Below, in pieces: positions 51,980-63,513 of a DNA stretch of 64,000 nucleotides (positions within the stretch are counted from its first letter, which is position 1; every line of letters starts with the position of its first letter). The notes below the pieces were generated by a model. That model saw nothing but the letters and a program-made list of their open reading frames with translations, made no database searches and had not been told where the DNA came from. Source of the DNA: Sporothrix humicola (lineage: Eukaryota > Ascomycota > Sordariomycetes > Ophiostomatales > Ophiostomataceae); assembly GCA_021396245.1 (NCBI GenBank), contig WNYE01000030.1, positions 124,001 to 188,000 of the forward strand, in the 5' to 3' direction. The position numbers and the translations under genes are program-made.

Positions 51980-53868
51980 TTACTCCTCGGCCACCTGGAT
52001 ACCCTCCCGCAGACCCTCGACAACAAGCTCCTCGCCCGTGCACCGGCGGTAGATGTCTTTGACGTCATCAGTGGTCGTCTCGAAGTGGCTGGTGGCATCG
52101 TAGCTCTTGGAAATGAAGATGTTGTCGCCGGTGCCGTTCTCAATAGGCTCGTACAGAGGAATAGGAGCGCCCTGTAATGTGTGTTAGTGGGCTTGCATCT
52201 TCTCAAAATAATAAACTCTCGCCCTCTCCGACTTACCATGAACTGCTCTTCGATCTTGCCAAGGCGGTCCAGGCCCGGCTGCAGCTCGAGGTGGTGGTTG
52301 GCCGACGTCTCGGCAATGGTCGACACAATAGCGATCCAGTAGCCCTTGGGGCACACGCTGTGGGCCGACGACACGCAGGCAACGTAGATGTCGTTTTTCC
52401 GGCCTACCTGGCTCTGGGGGATGATGAGCTGGCACGAGTCAGAGTCGCTGGTGTTGGCCAGCGGGTGCTTCAGGATGCAGATGGCGCGCAGGACGTGGCC
52501 GACGACCTTGACCTTGTCAGGGAAGTAGGACGGGTCGCCAATGATGAACTTGGCCTTGGTGGCAAACTCAATCTTGTCGTCGCCGTTGACCATGGTGGCC
52601 TTGATGCCGACCGCCCGGCCGTTGTCGTACTCGACCTCGTCGATGTTGGTGTTGAGCATATAGGTGCCGCCGTAGATGGCCGACAGACGGGCGAAGCCCT
52701 GGGGCAGCTCGCCGAGACCGTACAGAGGGTAGATGTACGGCGACTTGCCGTAGCGGGCCACACTGTTGCCGTACAGGCGGATGCGCTCAATGGCCTCGGG
52801 GGCGCCGCCGGGGGTGTTGATGTAGCTGTCGGTCAGGTACAGGGCCATGGCGTGGCCAATGAAATCCTTGGTGGTGGCCTCGAGGCCGAACTTGTCGTAG
52901 ACCTCCTTCATTGTGCAGGAGTTGATGTCGAGGCCTAGAGTTGTGTTAGAGAGGAGATATGGAAACGATTGTTATTGCAAAGGGATGTTCCTACCCTTGT
53001 GAGTAGCAGGGTCCTTGATGTCGAAGCTGCCGACCCACTCAATAAAGCTCTTCATGCGGCGCTTCTCGAAAATGCCCATCAGCGGCGAGCGCAGGGCCTC
53101 GGCGGCGTCGGCAGGCACCTTGGCCACGGTGGCCTTGGGGCCGTTGCTCTGCTGGACGTAGCTGCCGGCAATCTGGCGGAACTCGAGGTAGCGGGTGACA
53201 TCGGTGGAAACGAGAATGTTGGTAAGCTCGCCCGAGGAGATGAGGAACTTGGGGACAAGGTCGATGTTCCAGTCGTTGACGCGGCCGTACTTGGTCCAGG
53301 GCTCCTCGCCCGAGGCGAAGTTGCCGTACTTCTTGTAGAGCTGGAGAGGGAAGTGTTAGAGAAAACAAAAAGGAAGGGGAGTGGTATCATGGAATGTTTG
53401 TGAAGCTTACCGCCTGGAGGTTGAGAGATGCAGCCTCGCTGTAGGTACCCGTTAGCATTTCGTCTGATCATATTGCTGCCATGTGGTCGTTGAGCGGCGC
53501 CGTCGATAATCGGGGCCAACCTACCCGCCGTAGTGGTCGTTTCTGTCGATGTGCAGGACCTTCTTGCCCTTGACACTCAAAACACTGTTGGGAGAAAACA
53601 AGGTCAGTTAGGTTCCAAAATACAAGAAGGGGGAGATGTCAAGAAGGGTGGTGACGTACCCAGAGAGAATGCACTCGGTGAGGCCTAGAGAGGGGGAGTA
53701 TACACGGTCAGTTGAGCTCTTCTTTAAGAGACAAACCTTTCCCAGAAACTTCACTGTGTCCAGAATTCCACATCTCCGGACCCCAAAATCCCCAGATTCC
53801 CATTGTCCAAATCGTCACTCACCCGTGCCCAGCACAATGACATCGTATTCCTTGGCGATCTCATCCAT
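51980..53868 (-). CDS. GDI1: Rab GDP-dissociation inhibitor
   Basis: Seven exons on the minus strand: 53868-53823, 53684-53660, 53584-53525, 53438-53411, 53340-52995, 52934-52237, 52171-51980; 464 residues, the usual GDI length. The first four exons are only 46, 25, 60 and 28 nt and spell MDEIAKEYDVIVLGTG, LTECILSG, VLSVKGKKVLHIDRNDHYGG and EAASLNLQA. These are the FAD-like fold start and the conserved Rab-binding sequences of GDI. Later signatures include NDWNIDLVPKFL, FIGHAMALYLTDSY and YPLYGLGELPQGFARLSAIYGG. GDI extracts prenylated GDP-bound Rab proteins from membranes and returns them to donor compartments; it is a single essential gene in yeast. The C-terminus (GLREGIQVAEE) is normal. 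Confidence 0.97.
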
Positions 53869-54741
53869 GGTGGCGGTTGTGGAGGATGTTGTTGGTTGAG
53901 TATTCGGTGTGCGTGGAAGCGAATGGTGGGAGAGGTGTCGAAATAAAAAGGAGGATTGGTCCGAGATAGGAAGAAAAGCAGCCTGACCTGGAACAATCGG
54001 TGTAAATGCAGGAAAGAATGTCACAGGATGCGGTTTGGCCTTTGCTGCTGGAAACGGGAAAGAAGGAGGGACACCAAGCGAGGCACCTGCCCCGCAATTG
54101 CTATTGGGGGGCAACCTCATCAATTAGACAGAGGTCACCGCCCCTATCAACGCCAACGACGTAGCTCCTGGACAGGGGGCCAGAGGGGAAGCCGTTCCAC
54201 ATTAGCGTTAGTGGCGCCTCCACGTGACCGCACCAGGAACATTAAAGACCGTTGATGTTGACGACGATCAGAGGTCCTTATTATTTGACGATGGGGTCAA
54301 TAAAATGTAAAATTAATGTCAATTTCCTGTCATATCAACAATTTCCTAACTGAGGCGTGCAGTTTTCAGGGACAAAATGGTTGGAAAATGTTTGATCTCT
54401 TGGGTATTGAATCAAATGTTTGAATATCCTTGCTGAAACAATATAAGAAAAGGCATAATAATAGTCAGCTCATTGGCAGGCTCGACGTCAGTCGAAATTC
54501 AAAAGAAAATAGCTTTTCGAACAGCTGTTCTTCTTTTCCCTCACAAGAAAACATTGGCCGTCTGTTCCCTTGGCATATCCTTGTTCATAAATAGTAATAC
54601 ATTCGCAAGAGCTAGATGTTGTATGTGGTGGTTGTTATACACAAGCTTTTGGGTAGGAAACGCAGCATGGCTTTCTTTCCCCTTCTGTGTGTCTGGCCTC
54701 TCCATAAAGCCAAGACATACTGAGCAGATCAACCTCATCCT
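53869..54741. other. Intergenic: GDI promoter and uL29m 3' region
   Basis: About 870 bases. A CACGTGAC motif lies at 54221-54228, about 350 bases before the GDI start. The rest is AT-rich toward 54741. No coding frame is supported. Confidence 0.5.
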
Positions 54742-55689
54742 TTACCGCGAGACCGGCTGCTCAGTCTTTGTGCTCTCTGACTGCGCGGCCTCTGCATTTG
54801 CACCCTCCACCGCCACTGGTGTCTCCTCCTCCAGGAACGCTGCTGGCTGGAACGCCGGGCCATCGCCAGACAGGTTGATCTCCGGGTCCGTCTTTGCCAG
54901 CTCCACGGCATCCTCCCAAACGTAGAAGCGCTCCGTCAGCACGTGCTTGATACGGCGCATCGTTTCGCGGACCTAAGCGTGTATGTTAGTATGGTAGCAA
55001 TAAAAGAGTGAAATAAATATCAGCCAGACAAATAAACTTACCGTCTTGTCGCGGTTCTCCGACTCAAAGTTGCCAAAACCAAGCTGGAAGTGCTTCCGCG
55101 ACACGGCTGCCGTGGCAATCCGATTGCGTTCCTTGACGCACACCCACCACAGCCGGTGGAGGTCGTCCCAGCTCTTGCGCCGCAGCTCCTCGGCCGTCCA
55201 GGACCGTCCGTGGGCCGCATCCTGGGTCGGCGACTGGGCCACCTGGCCGTCGTAGAAGAATTGCCAGAGACCGTGCTCCGGGTCGATTTCGGGCAACGTC
55301 GCACGATAAGTGGCCTTCTTGGCGTCCTTGGCCTCGGCGTCGAGGGTCGACCGCGGCAGCGGCGAGTCAGACACGGAAATGAACTCGCGGGGCCCTGAGC
55401 GGCGGATACTGGAGACACCGCGCAGGCGGTTGTTGTCGCGAGGCTGGTAAGCCCTCCTGCGCTTTTCGAGGGCCTGGGAGGAGGAGAAGGAGGAGCGCTG
55501 CTGCGCCTGCAGGGTCACGCTGCCGCCTGTCGCTAATATTGACTGCGGGGCACATGGTGATGGTGTCTGCCGTAGTGGTGACTGTGCTTGTTGTGACGCA
55601 AAATGCATCGGTTGTGAACATGCGATCATGTTGCGAGCGCCGGACACGGCGCCGCGAACGCGGGCCGCCGAGGGGCCGAGCGCAGCCAT
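54742..55689 (-). CDS. MRPL4: Mitochondrial large-subunit ribosomal protein uL29m (Mrpl4/MRPL47)
   Basis: Two exons on the minus strand: 55689-55042 and 54972-54742; 292 residues. The conserved core is RDNNRLRGVSSIRRSGPREF, EHGLWQFFYD, then WTAEELRRKSWDDLHRLWW and, across the phase-0 intron, NRDKT-VRETMRRIKHVLTERFYVWEDA. This is the fungal uL29m family. The start MAALGPSAARVRGAVSGARN was chosen because it gives an Arg/Ala-rich mitochondrial presequence. The same frame stays open 66 codons further upstream with ATGs at 55887 and 55848; that extension (with YPDDEYFDIP) is acidic and looks unlike a presequence, so I left it out. The protein binds near the exit tunnel of the mitochondrial ribosome. 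Confidence 0.88.
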
Positions 55690-56018
55690 TGTGATCGGAG
55701 ACTTTAAGGGTCCGTCGATAAATGGCGTAGGGATTGCGTGAGGGTCGGCAATTGGTCGTGGGATGTCGAAATACTCGTCGTCGGGGTATCTGGTGCTGGG
55801 TGCAGCATTGGACGTGACGCTTTTCGAGAAGCCGCCAATTTTTTTCATGGTCTGCAATTGGGACCCACAATTAGTATGGGACGACATTTTGGCTGCTGTG
55901 TTGGTTTGGCTGGGTACCTGTGGCTGGCACGTGGCGGTGCAAAATTTTGGACTACACTAGAATAGGTGATGCTTCAACGGCATAACTTCACTTCATAAAC
56001 TCATCTCTGTAACACAAA
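55690..56018. other. Divergent promoter between uL29m and the 69-residue protein gene
   Basis: About 330 bases serve two genes reading away from each other. Part of it (55690-55887) stays open in the uL29m frame. No further gene is supported. Confidence 0.5.
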
Positions 56019-56306
56019 ATGTCGCTTTGGAGGTGAGTTTTGAGCACACTATTTATTTTTAAATTTATTAAATCACATACAGTGGCCCGAAAACAGTACT
56101 GACTGTATAGCTCATACCGCGGGCTCTCGCCCAAGACAAGAATGGGCGTCGGTGTTGGCATCCTCCTCTGGGGCACCATCGGACTGTATGTCTCTGATGC
56201 TGCGGGTGAAAAGATTGGCATCTCACCGACCGAGGCCGACAAGCAGGCACTAGACAGGATGACGCCCAAGATTCATGTTGTCGACCGTGAAGACACAAAG
56301 CGGTAG
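56019..56306 (+). CDS. Small single-pass membrane protein of 69 residues, function unknown
   Basis: Two exons: 56019-56032 and 56111-56306. Exon 1 codes MSLW plus two bases of a Ser codon; donor GTGAGT, branch CTGAC at 56098, acceptor TATAG at 56110. The earlier acceptor at CACATACAG would bring a stop within nine codons, so the later one is used. The product has a short basic N-terminus (SYRGLSPKTRM), one hydrophobic segment (GVGVGILLWGTIGLYV), and a charged tail with KIGISPTEADKQALDRM. I think similar short proteins exist in other ascomycetes but cannot name one. Its size, basic start and single membrane span would fit a mitochondrial inner-membrane assembly factor; that is inference. It shares a promoter with mitochondrial uL29m. 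Confidence 0.7.
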
Positions 56307-56434
56307 CCCGGGTCATTACCAAAATTTACTGAACACAAACACGGCGCTATTTTCATGAAGTTAATCATGGAAACACATCATACCTTTGGGTATTGTCCAT
56401 TTATATTATTAAACGCATAATACATAAAAACATT

Positions 56435-58170
56435 TCAAAACGTCTCGTCTAGAATGTCCGCATTCATCTTCACCATTGTCGGGCTGTACTCGGACGATCT
56501 GTCCAAGTCTTCGCCCGCCGTGAGTAATATGTCCTCCACAATGCGCTTGCTTGCCTCGCGTGCTGTGGTTTGTTAGAAGAAGGACGGGATAAAACACATA
56601 AAATCACAAACACGAGGGAAAGGGAAAAGGACTCACCAGGCGTCTGCAACAGTTTCGACGGCGGTAGGGCAAAGTTGATCGTCTTTGGCGGGCTCATGCC
56701 ACCGTACAAATCATCGCCGTCCTCGTCGCTGCTGTCCCACATAATCTCGTCATCACGCTTCTTCTTGCCGGCGTCGGTTCTCGTGAATGGCGCCCCTGAC
56801 TTCTGTGCCGTCTCTGTCGTCTCAATGTCGTCAAACACAATCTCCTTGGGCTTGTTTCGAGCAGGCGTCTGCACACTGACTCCGGGAGTTCGAGGCCCAG
56901 AAGCAGCCGCAGTCAGCTTGTTGCGGTAGGCGGCACGCATGGGCGACATGAACGCGGCGCTACGCAGCTTCGGGACAGCAATCTCAGGCGACGACATGGG
57001 CGATGACTCCTGCCACGCTGGCCGCTTGGCCTTTTCTTCCTTGTTGCGCCCCAAATCGTGTAGACTTGAGGTGGGCGCACGGTCTGTCACCTTGAGTCGC
57101 ATGGGTGAAATGCCGCGGGCCGTGTTCTTGTGCGGTGTCGCCTGGATGCGGTAGTCTTTGCCCAGCACGCGGTGCATCAGCGGGTCCTTTTGGCGCCGGG
57201 CATTAGCCTGTTCGTCCTCCAGGATCCGCCGGTTGCGTTCGTCGAGCGACTGTCGTGGCGTCATGGACATGTCGGGCAGTCGTGCTGTCCGCTGGGCAAG
57301 CAGCTCTGAGTCGGCTGCTGACGAGTCGTCACGGTGGTCGCCCTCCATGCCGTCGTCATCGTCGTCAAACCGCATCATTGTGCTATCGTCGCCACCTACA
57401 TCGGCCATTTTGCTATCTGCCGCACCCTGTCTTGGCCGCGATCCGGATCGAGACCGCTGCCGGCTTCCAGATCCACCTGCACTTCCTGTGCCTGGCCCCC
57501 TGTTCATCTCCCGCCGCAAGTTCTCGTACGGAGAGTCCAGCTCGGCAAACTGTGGGCGCAGTGACTTTGTCGTTGGCGGACGAGGCGTGCCCCCACTAAG
57601 ATCGCCGTCGCCGTCTGACAAAAGAGACTCGTCCCGGGTGTTGTGGTATGTGGATGACTGGTCGGCCTCCTCGTCGTCCCGCGGTCGGGCAGTGTAGTCT
57701 GTGGTGGTTTCGTCGTGCGTGTCTGTCGTTGTCTCTTCCATTCCCGTTGATCCTTCGTCGTTTGCAAGTTCTTCGTAGCCAGACAGCGACACATTGGCAG
57801 CAGCCTCAAAGAACTGTTTCCAGAACTGTGAAATAGTTAGCACAGAGTTCCTCATCATTGCAAAACACACATTTCCGCTATCTTTCCTTACCTTCGACGC
57901 GTCCCAGACGGATCTGCAGTGCTCGCCATATTGCTCGACAACTGGCAATATGCTGCCCGTCACGATGCGATGCGCCCTGCTAAAGTTGTGATCGATTTCT
58001 GGAGATTTCACAAAGTCAGTCTTCTGAAACTTCCTTCAACCTGCCTATCAACCCCTCCAAGTGTCTCCTCCCTGCATACCTTGCAACGTCAGAGTGATGG
58101 ACTGTTCCAGCTTCTCCAGCTCTTCTGTTGTCGAAAGCGGCCGGTTTGCCAGCGAGCCGTGCCCGGCCAT
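56435..58170 (-). CDS. ASK1: DASH complex subunit Ask1
   Basis: Four exons on the minus strand: 58170-58080, 57998-57892, 57825-56637, 56562-56435; 504 residues. The conserved Ask1 domain is the N-terminal ~70 residues: LSTTEELEKLEQSITLTLQ, EIDHNFSRAHRIVTGSILPV, and after the third exon joins, FWKQFFEAAANVSLSGYEE. The rest is disordered and Ser/Asp-rich, with SP/TP sites that could be Cdk targets (MTPRQS, SSPMSSPE, MSPMR), and a conserved-looking C-terminal segment (INFALPPSKLLQTPAREASKRIVEDIL). Ask1 belongs to the DASH/Dam1 ring that couples kinetochores to microtubule ends. Intron 2 (66 nt) could be retained in frame. Its 3' end is only 128 bases from the convergent 69-residue gene. Confidence 0.92.
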
Positions 58171-58587
58171 TTTGCGCAGTAATCGTGGGTAATGCTTTCG
58201 AATGTATAAATTTGTAGTTGTCTGTTATTCTCTGGTCCAAAAGAAGGCAGATGCGCAGCTGTCGTTTGTCTGGAGTGACGTTGTTTGCGACTTGCAGAAA
58301 GTAAATAGATTTTAACCTGACCGCGTTGGTTGACGCGTTTTGGCGTGCGGGGCATTCACAACGGTCCCTAACTACCGCTATGTCACTATATTAGCGGGGT
58401 TTGCAGGTGTTCAAAGTCCCTTTAGTGAGGTACAGCCACTTAAAAAGTACAAATGCACCAAAAATACAGTCAATATTGACATATCTTACAAAATAAAACA
58501 AAATGCTGCAATAAATGCAGGATGCAAGGCTGACACAGCTCAAAATAACCAACGCTTTATCAATCACTAAGCTATACCGAGTTCCCT
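58171..58587. other. Intergenic: ASK1 promoter and EAF7 3' region
   Basis: About 420 bases between tandem minus-strand genes; AT-rich toward 58480-58580. Nothing else is visible. Confidence 0.55.
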
Positions 58588-59763
58588 TTACCTGCCACGA
58601 CCCCGTGCTCCGCGTCCTCGTCCTCGGCCACGGCCTCTAGCCGCGCCTCGGCCTCTGGCTCCTCCACGAGCTGCTTTTGGTGGTGGTCCCCGGGTCTTCT
58701 TTGTCGTGGTAGTTTCTTCTTCTTCCTCTTCCTCTTCTTCCTCATCGTCATCGTCTTCTTCCTCCTCATCGTCATCTTCGTCGTCGCCCCCCTCTTCCTC
58801 CTGCCCGCCATCTTCATCCTCTTCGTTTTCTTCATCATCACCGCTTCCGCTCTCTTCCTCTTCGCCTTGTTCTTCTTCTTCTTCCTCCTCCTCCTCCTCT
58901 TCATCATTTCCTCCGCGCCGCGTTGTGGGCTTCTTGCCCTTTGATGCCTCTCGTTTGCCTCTCCGTGCGCCTCGTCCTGTTGCTGCTGGTGATGGTACTG
59001 AAGAGGCAAGTTCTGAACTGTCTACTGTGGATGACCGTGTCCGCAATGCAGAAATGTCGCCGCGCTTGCGCTTCTTGACACCCGATTTCGCGGCAGATGC
59101 CGCCGCCGCTGATGACGACTGCCCGCCCGAGGTTGCTGCTCCGCCACGCGAGGTCGGTGGTGGTGAATCCGGGCGCCATTGTGCCGGTGATGACGCTGCT
59201 GAGTCGTCGTCTTCGTCGGCCAGCGCGCGCTCCATCATGTCGTTGCGGAAGTCGACCAGCGGCAGGCAAAACTCCTTGAAGCGCGACTCGACGTCCGCCT
59301 CGTCCACGTAGTCCAGCGAGTTGTCACGCTCGTTGATCGTCTCGAGCTCGTACTCTGTGGCCAATTCTTTCCAGATTCCTGGAATGCGCGTGTGCTGGTA
59401 GACGTCGGGGTCGTACCCGCGGCAACGCAGGTGTTCGGATATCGCAATCATTCGAAAGTGCCTGTGCATGCCTGCAGTACAAATTGTGGCCGTCAGCTTG
59501 TCTGCGCTTCCTCTCACAAATCATTCTAGCCATTGTCAGAACTCACCAGATGGCTTCCACCGGATGACGGCCGAGAACAGTCCTGCCTTCTGCTCAGACG
59601 TCCAGCAGCTCTGAAGAACATCGTACACGGGCTTCTCAGGCACGGCTGCTGCTGCAGGCGTCTCCGAAGCTTGGGGCGTGTCAATGTCCATCGCATCGTC
59701 GTCGCGGCTCGGTGTCGCAACCGATTGCGCCGCGCTGCCGCGCCCGCGCTTCTTCGGCGGCAT
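58588..59763 (-). CDS. EAF7: NuA4 histone acetyltransferase subunit Eaf7 (CT20/MRGBP family)
   Basis: Two exons on the minus strand: 59763-59547 and 59471-58588; 366 residues. The CT20 domain spans the intron: VYDVLQSCWTSEQKAGLFSAVIRWKPSG, then MHRHFRMIAISEHLRCRGYD and IPGIWKELATEYELETINERD. This identifies Eaf7, human MRGBP. It forms part of the TINTIN module (with Eaf3 and Eaf5) of the NuA4 complex that acetylates histones H4 and H2A. After about residue 150 the protein is low complexity: a basic nuclear-signal-like stretch (KKRKRG), long Glu/Asp runs (58706-58920), and a final RG-repeat tail. The acidic runs come from GAA/GAG/GAT tracts that may vary in length. Confidence 0.92.
58706..58920 (-). 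repeat. Acidic trinucleotide tract in EAF7
   Basis: On the minus strand this is an almost unbroken series of GAA, GAG, GAT and GAC codons giving long Glu/Asp runs. The plus-strand reading gives poly-Ser, a shadow. Slippage could change length between strains. Confidence 0.8.
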
Positions 59764-60315
59764 TGTTGTGGCAATCCCGTGGGTGGCAGATGTGTTCGTA
59801 AATGAAGCTACAGCTCAATTGGACTGTTTCGCGTCGCAGGATGTGGTTTGGAAGGGCCGGTTGAAAGGTGGTAATAGAACTATTGTGGATCGCTAGAACT
59901 GAAAATTGAAGCTTTTCGTTAATGCTCAGGAACAAAGAGCTTTGGACAACGCTGATAGGGCAGGCTTTTGTTAGTAAATTTTGGGAAGGCTGGCAGCCAG
60001 GTCCCAATTTACAGGGGTTACTAACCGGAGACAGGCAAAGCAACCACTAAAAAAGCACGTGTCACCGTCTGTCACACAAAGACTCAGGCACCACACAACG
60101 CGCTTTTTTGGGCAGCGACGCGTCCACAATAATGGTTAGAAGGTTCGACCTGTACTCCGTAGTGGCGCTCGTGGTTTCCCCTCTGTTTTCAACGTCACTT
60201 CCTAAACTGGTAGCCACTCGTAGACTACGAGGCTGCCCCTTTTGATTGTTTCTCCCTCCGAGATCCCTTTCGACATACCATAATATGACAAGGACTTTCT
60301 TGTCAACATTCAGTC
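59764..60315. other. Divergent promoter between EAF7 and the GCP6 gene
   Basis: About 550 bases between two starts. A CACGTG hexamer lies at 60056-60061, near the middle. No gene is visible. Confidence 0.55.
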
Positions 60316-63300
60316 ATGGCAGACACCGATAACGCCGACCTCTTTGCCATTCCCGACTTCTGGAAACTGTCATCGTGGCAGCAACAGCCACCACCCCTCG
60401 CAGCCGAGGAGAGACAAGATGGCTTCTTCAGCCTTGATATCAGCGGTGCGCATTTGATTTTAACGATGAGGCAAATACCAAGGAGTTCACCCCACTAATC
60501 TAGCATTCTAGGCGACGAAAACGTCACTTTCTTTCTTGGCAAGGACGAGCCTGAGCTGCCTCTCCCGAGCAGTGCCGACGATGGTGGCCTCTTCAAGATC
60601 CCTGACCTGCTCAGCCAACTTCTCCCGAGTTTGCCTGAAAGTTTGCCCGTCCAGCAAGATATAAGCTCAGTTGCAGAGCCTATTGACAGTCCGGTCTCTC
60701 TCGTCGACGATTTCTGGCTCCTCCCTAATGACAGCCTGGGCCCTCCTCCGCTCCCCGAATTCAAAACTTGGGCTTCGTTCGATACATCCAATACTCCCAA
60801 TAGTGCTCCAATATTCGCCACAGAACAGGGCCCAAAGTTCGTCGACGCCATAGTTGCTGCACATGAAGATCTTCTCCGTCCCACGGTAACTCTCGAAAAG
60901 AGCTCTGATGAAAATGAGAATGGTCTGGCTATACTTGACGCACGCGAATATTGCGCCTGTCTTTTGGCTCTGGCCCTTGGCCGAAGTTCTGTCTTGTTCC
61001 TATGGAACGATGGAAAGAGGACGTTTCTACCCACAGTCGAGTCAGCGAGGATATCCGGTTTCACAGCACAGGTTTTACGAAGTGTTGAGAAGGACTGCCT
61101 CGACTGCGGAAACAACAGCCGGTATCTAAGGGCCTTTGTCGACCACATATATGCGGCTGCCGCCTCAACCAGCTCGCCATCACGAGTAGCCCTTGCACGG
61201 GGTGTAGACGGCCTCCTTCTTACTATCCAAAGCGAACTCGGCACTCGTAGCCAAAGGGCGCATTCCCTGCTCCAACTACAAGCGCTCGTACGACCCGTTG
61301 CTTCCCTCGTCAAGTTTATTCGTGGACTTGTGACCAAACTCTCACGCTCAACGGCATCATCCGGGACGACGGACGAAAAGTTCTTAACAATGCTCTACCA
61401 AGAGGCACAATCCATGGAATACAGCGTCGTCTTCATGCGTGACATTATCAAACAGCTGCTGCAGCTCGTCTCGGAGCCATGGCTGGGTTTCGTTGGCGAG
61501 TGGATCGGCCTCAGCCCGAAAAGCAAGGCCACGCTCTGGACGGGCGAATTTCAGAGCAAAGGGTTCGTTCGCATGGACGACCGCGTCTGGATCGATGACA
61601 TGGGCACAGAGCTGGCCGAGTCTGACTACTTTTACGATGAGCAACGCATGCCGGTGTTTATTCCAGAGGAGATGGCCAAAGACCTGTTTGAGACAGGCCG
61701 CAACCTCCGTTTCCTGTGGACAAATCACCCCGAGCACCCTTTATCAAACCCAGCAAACGTTCTCTCCGCAAGGCCCCCAACATTAAGTTGGCAGTTTGAC
61801 TGGGAGTCAATTCATGCGCTAGATCGCAAGGCTTTGGCATATGAAAGGACTCTATTGCAATCGTTTGCTGCGAAGAGATACACTTTACTTTCGTCTGATC
61901 CAGATCATCTTTTACCCATCCAGCACCGGTCAGGCACGCCTGTCGTTTCTCCAGGAGAGGCGGGCATCGACTGGCGTTTGCCCACGATCGAATTCCAATT
62001 CTTTGGCAAGAGCGAGGATCAAATTGAGCATAGCATGCAGGCATCTATGGCACAACTCAGTGGCCCTCTGCCGCCCCCAACAAAGGATGGCCTTGCAGTT
62101 GTCCTCCGCCGTCAACTATTCAAGGATGGCCAAGACGATGCATCCGATATGGCAGCCCTAGACGAGTTTGCGCCCCATTGGTCGCTTTTACCGTTGCTCT
62201 CTTTCGGGCCGGTCATTGCTGCCCAGTCTCGCCTCATCAACCGTGAATGCATGCGGCTTCTATTTGGTGCCCACGGCATCCGTGAGCACCTCCAGCTCCA
62301 AAGGGAATTCCAGCTTTTGGGCAACGGCATGTTCTGCAGCCGGCTATCCCATGCACTTTTCGATCCGGATCAGGCCGGTGCCGAACGCAGCACGGGCATC
62401 GAGCTATCCAGTGGCGGGCTCGGCCTCAGGTTGTCAAGTCGCAACGGCGAGAACTGGCCACCGGCTAGCTCAGAGCTGCGGCTGGCTCTGATGGGTGTCC
62501 TTGCCGAGAGTTACTACCAGGGCAGGAAGAGTGAAAGTAAAGATGTTCCGGTCAGTGTGGGCGGGAAGCAGGAATTACCGGGCGGTATGAGTTTTGCCGT
62601 GCGAGACCTATCCGTCGAGGAGATGGACCGATGCATGGACCCAGACTCGCTCGAGGCGCTTGACTTCCTCCGGCTATCGTACAAGCCTCCGTCGGCTCTT
62701 CTGTCTGTCATTACGCCGGGCATTCTTGCCAAGTATGATCGCGTGTTCATGCTCCTCTTGCGCGTGTTGCGCATGTACTACGTGGTCAACCAGCTGTTCG
62801 AGGACAACCTACACTCTCGCACGCGCAACAATCCTCCTGGTACTGGTCGTGACAAGGGCTACTACTGGCACGCAGAGAATACATGCACACGCTTCCGGAT
62901 CGAGAGCCGACACTTTGTGGCCAATATCATGGCATACTTCCTTGATACGGGCGTTGATATACCATGGAAACGTTTCGAGGCTTGGCTCAACGGCGTGCAG
63001 CAGGGTCTGGAAGAGCAAGAGCATGGGAGAGCCAACGCAGCCAACGTCTCACAGGCAAACCAAGCGAGCCCCGAAAAACTGCGGGAGCGGCACGAGCAGA
63101 CTCTGGACGAGATTATGCTCGCGTTGCTTCTCCGAAAACGCCAGCAGCCGCTGTTGCTTCTGCTACAGGGCATCTTTGGCCTGATCCTCGAGTTTGCCAA
63201 GAGCTCTCGCGAGCTCTCCCATTTGCAAGGGGACAATGACTACAATCCAGACAATGAGTATAATGTGCAGCGCAAGGCACACCAGGACAAGGCCAAGAAG

Positions 63301-63513
63301 TTATACGCGTCGTTCCGCAAAAAGGTAGCGGCGTTCCTCGCCGTGTGTCGGGGCTTGAGCGAGAAGGAAGCAGACAGCGTGGCGCGCAAGGACTATCAAC
63401 AGCAGCAACAATACCAAGACGGGTCGCGGGCGGGCGAAGGTAGCTCGCTGTCGAAGTTACTGTTGATGCTGGACTACAACGGGTCATATTCATCGTCCCG
63501 GATGCGGTGGTGA
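60316..63513 (+). CDS. Gamma-tubulin complex component, GCP6/Alp16 type
   Basis: Two exons: 60316-60445 and 60512-63513; 1043 residues. The intron splits a Gly codon and joins FFSLDIS to GDENVTFFLGKDEPEL. The GRIP1 region appears around residues 190-440 (ALALGRSSVLFLWN, AFVDHIYAAAAST, FVGEWIGLSPK, YFYDEQRMPVFIP). The GRIP2 region begins near LLPLLSFGPVIAAQSRLINRE and includes FMLLLRVLRMYYVVNQLFED. These mark the Spc97/Spc98 superfamily; the large size, an N-terminal extension and the wording point to GCP6 rather than GCP2 or GCP3. GCP6 helps form the full gamma-tubulin ring that nucleates microtubules at spindle pole bodies and other sites. It is not essential in several fungi (known for fission yeast alp16). 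Confidence 0.85.

Noticed and set aside
52177..52938. Plus-strand frame of 253 codons opposite GDI
   Set aside because: Val/Gly/Leu-rich shadow of biased GDI codons.
58706..59311. Plus-strand poly-Ser frame
   Set aside because: Reverse complement of the Glu/Asp tract of EAF7.
60120..60165. GGTTCGA resembling a tRNA B box
   Set aside because: The B box continuation is wrong and there is no matching A box or acceptor stem.
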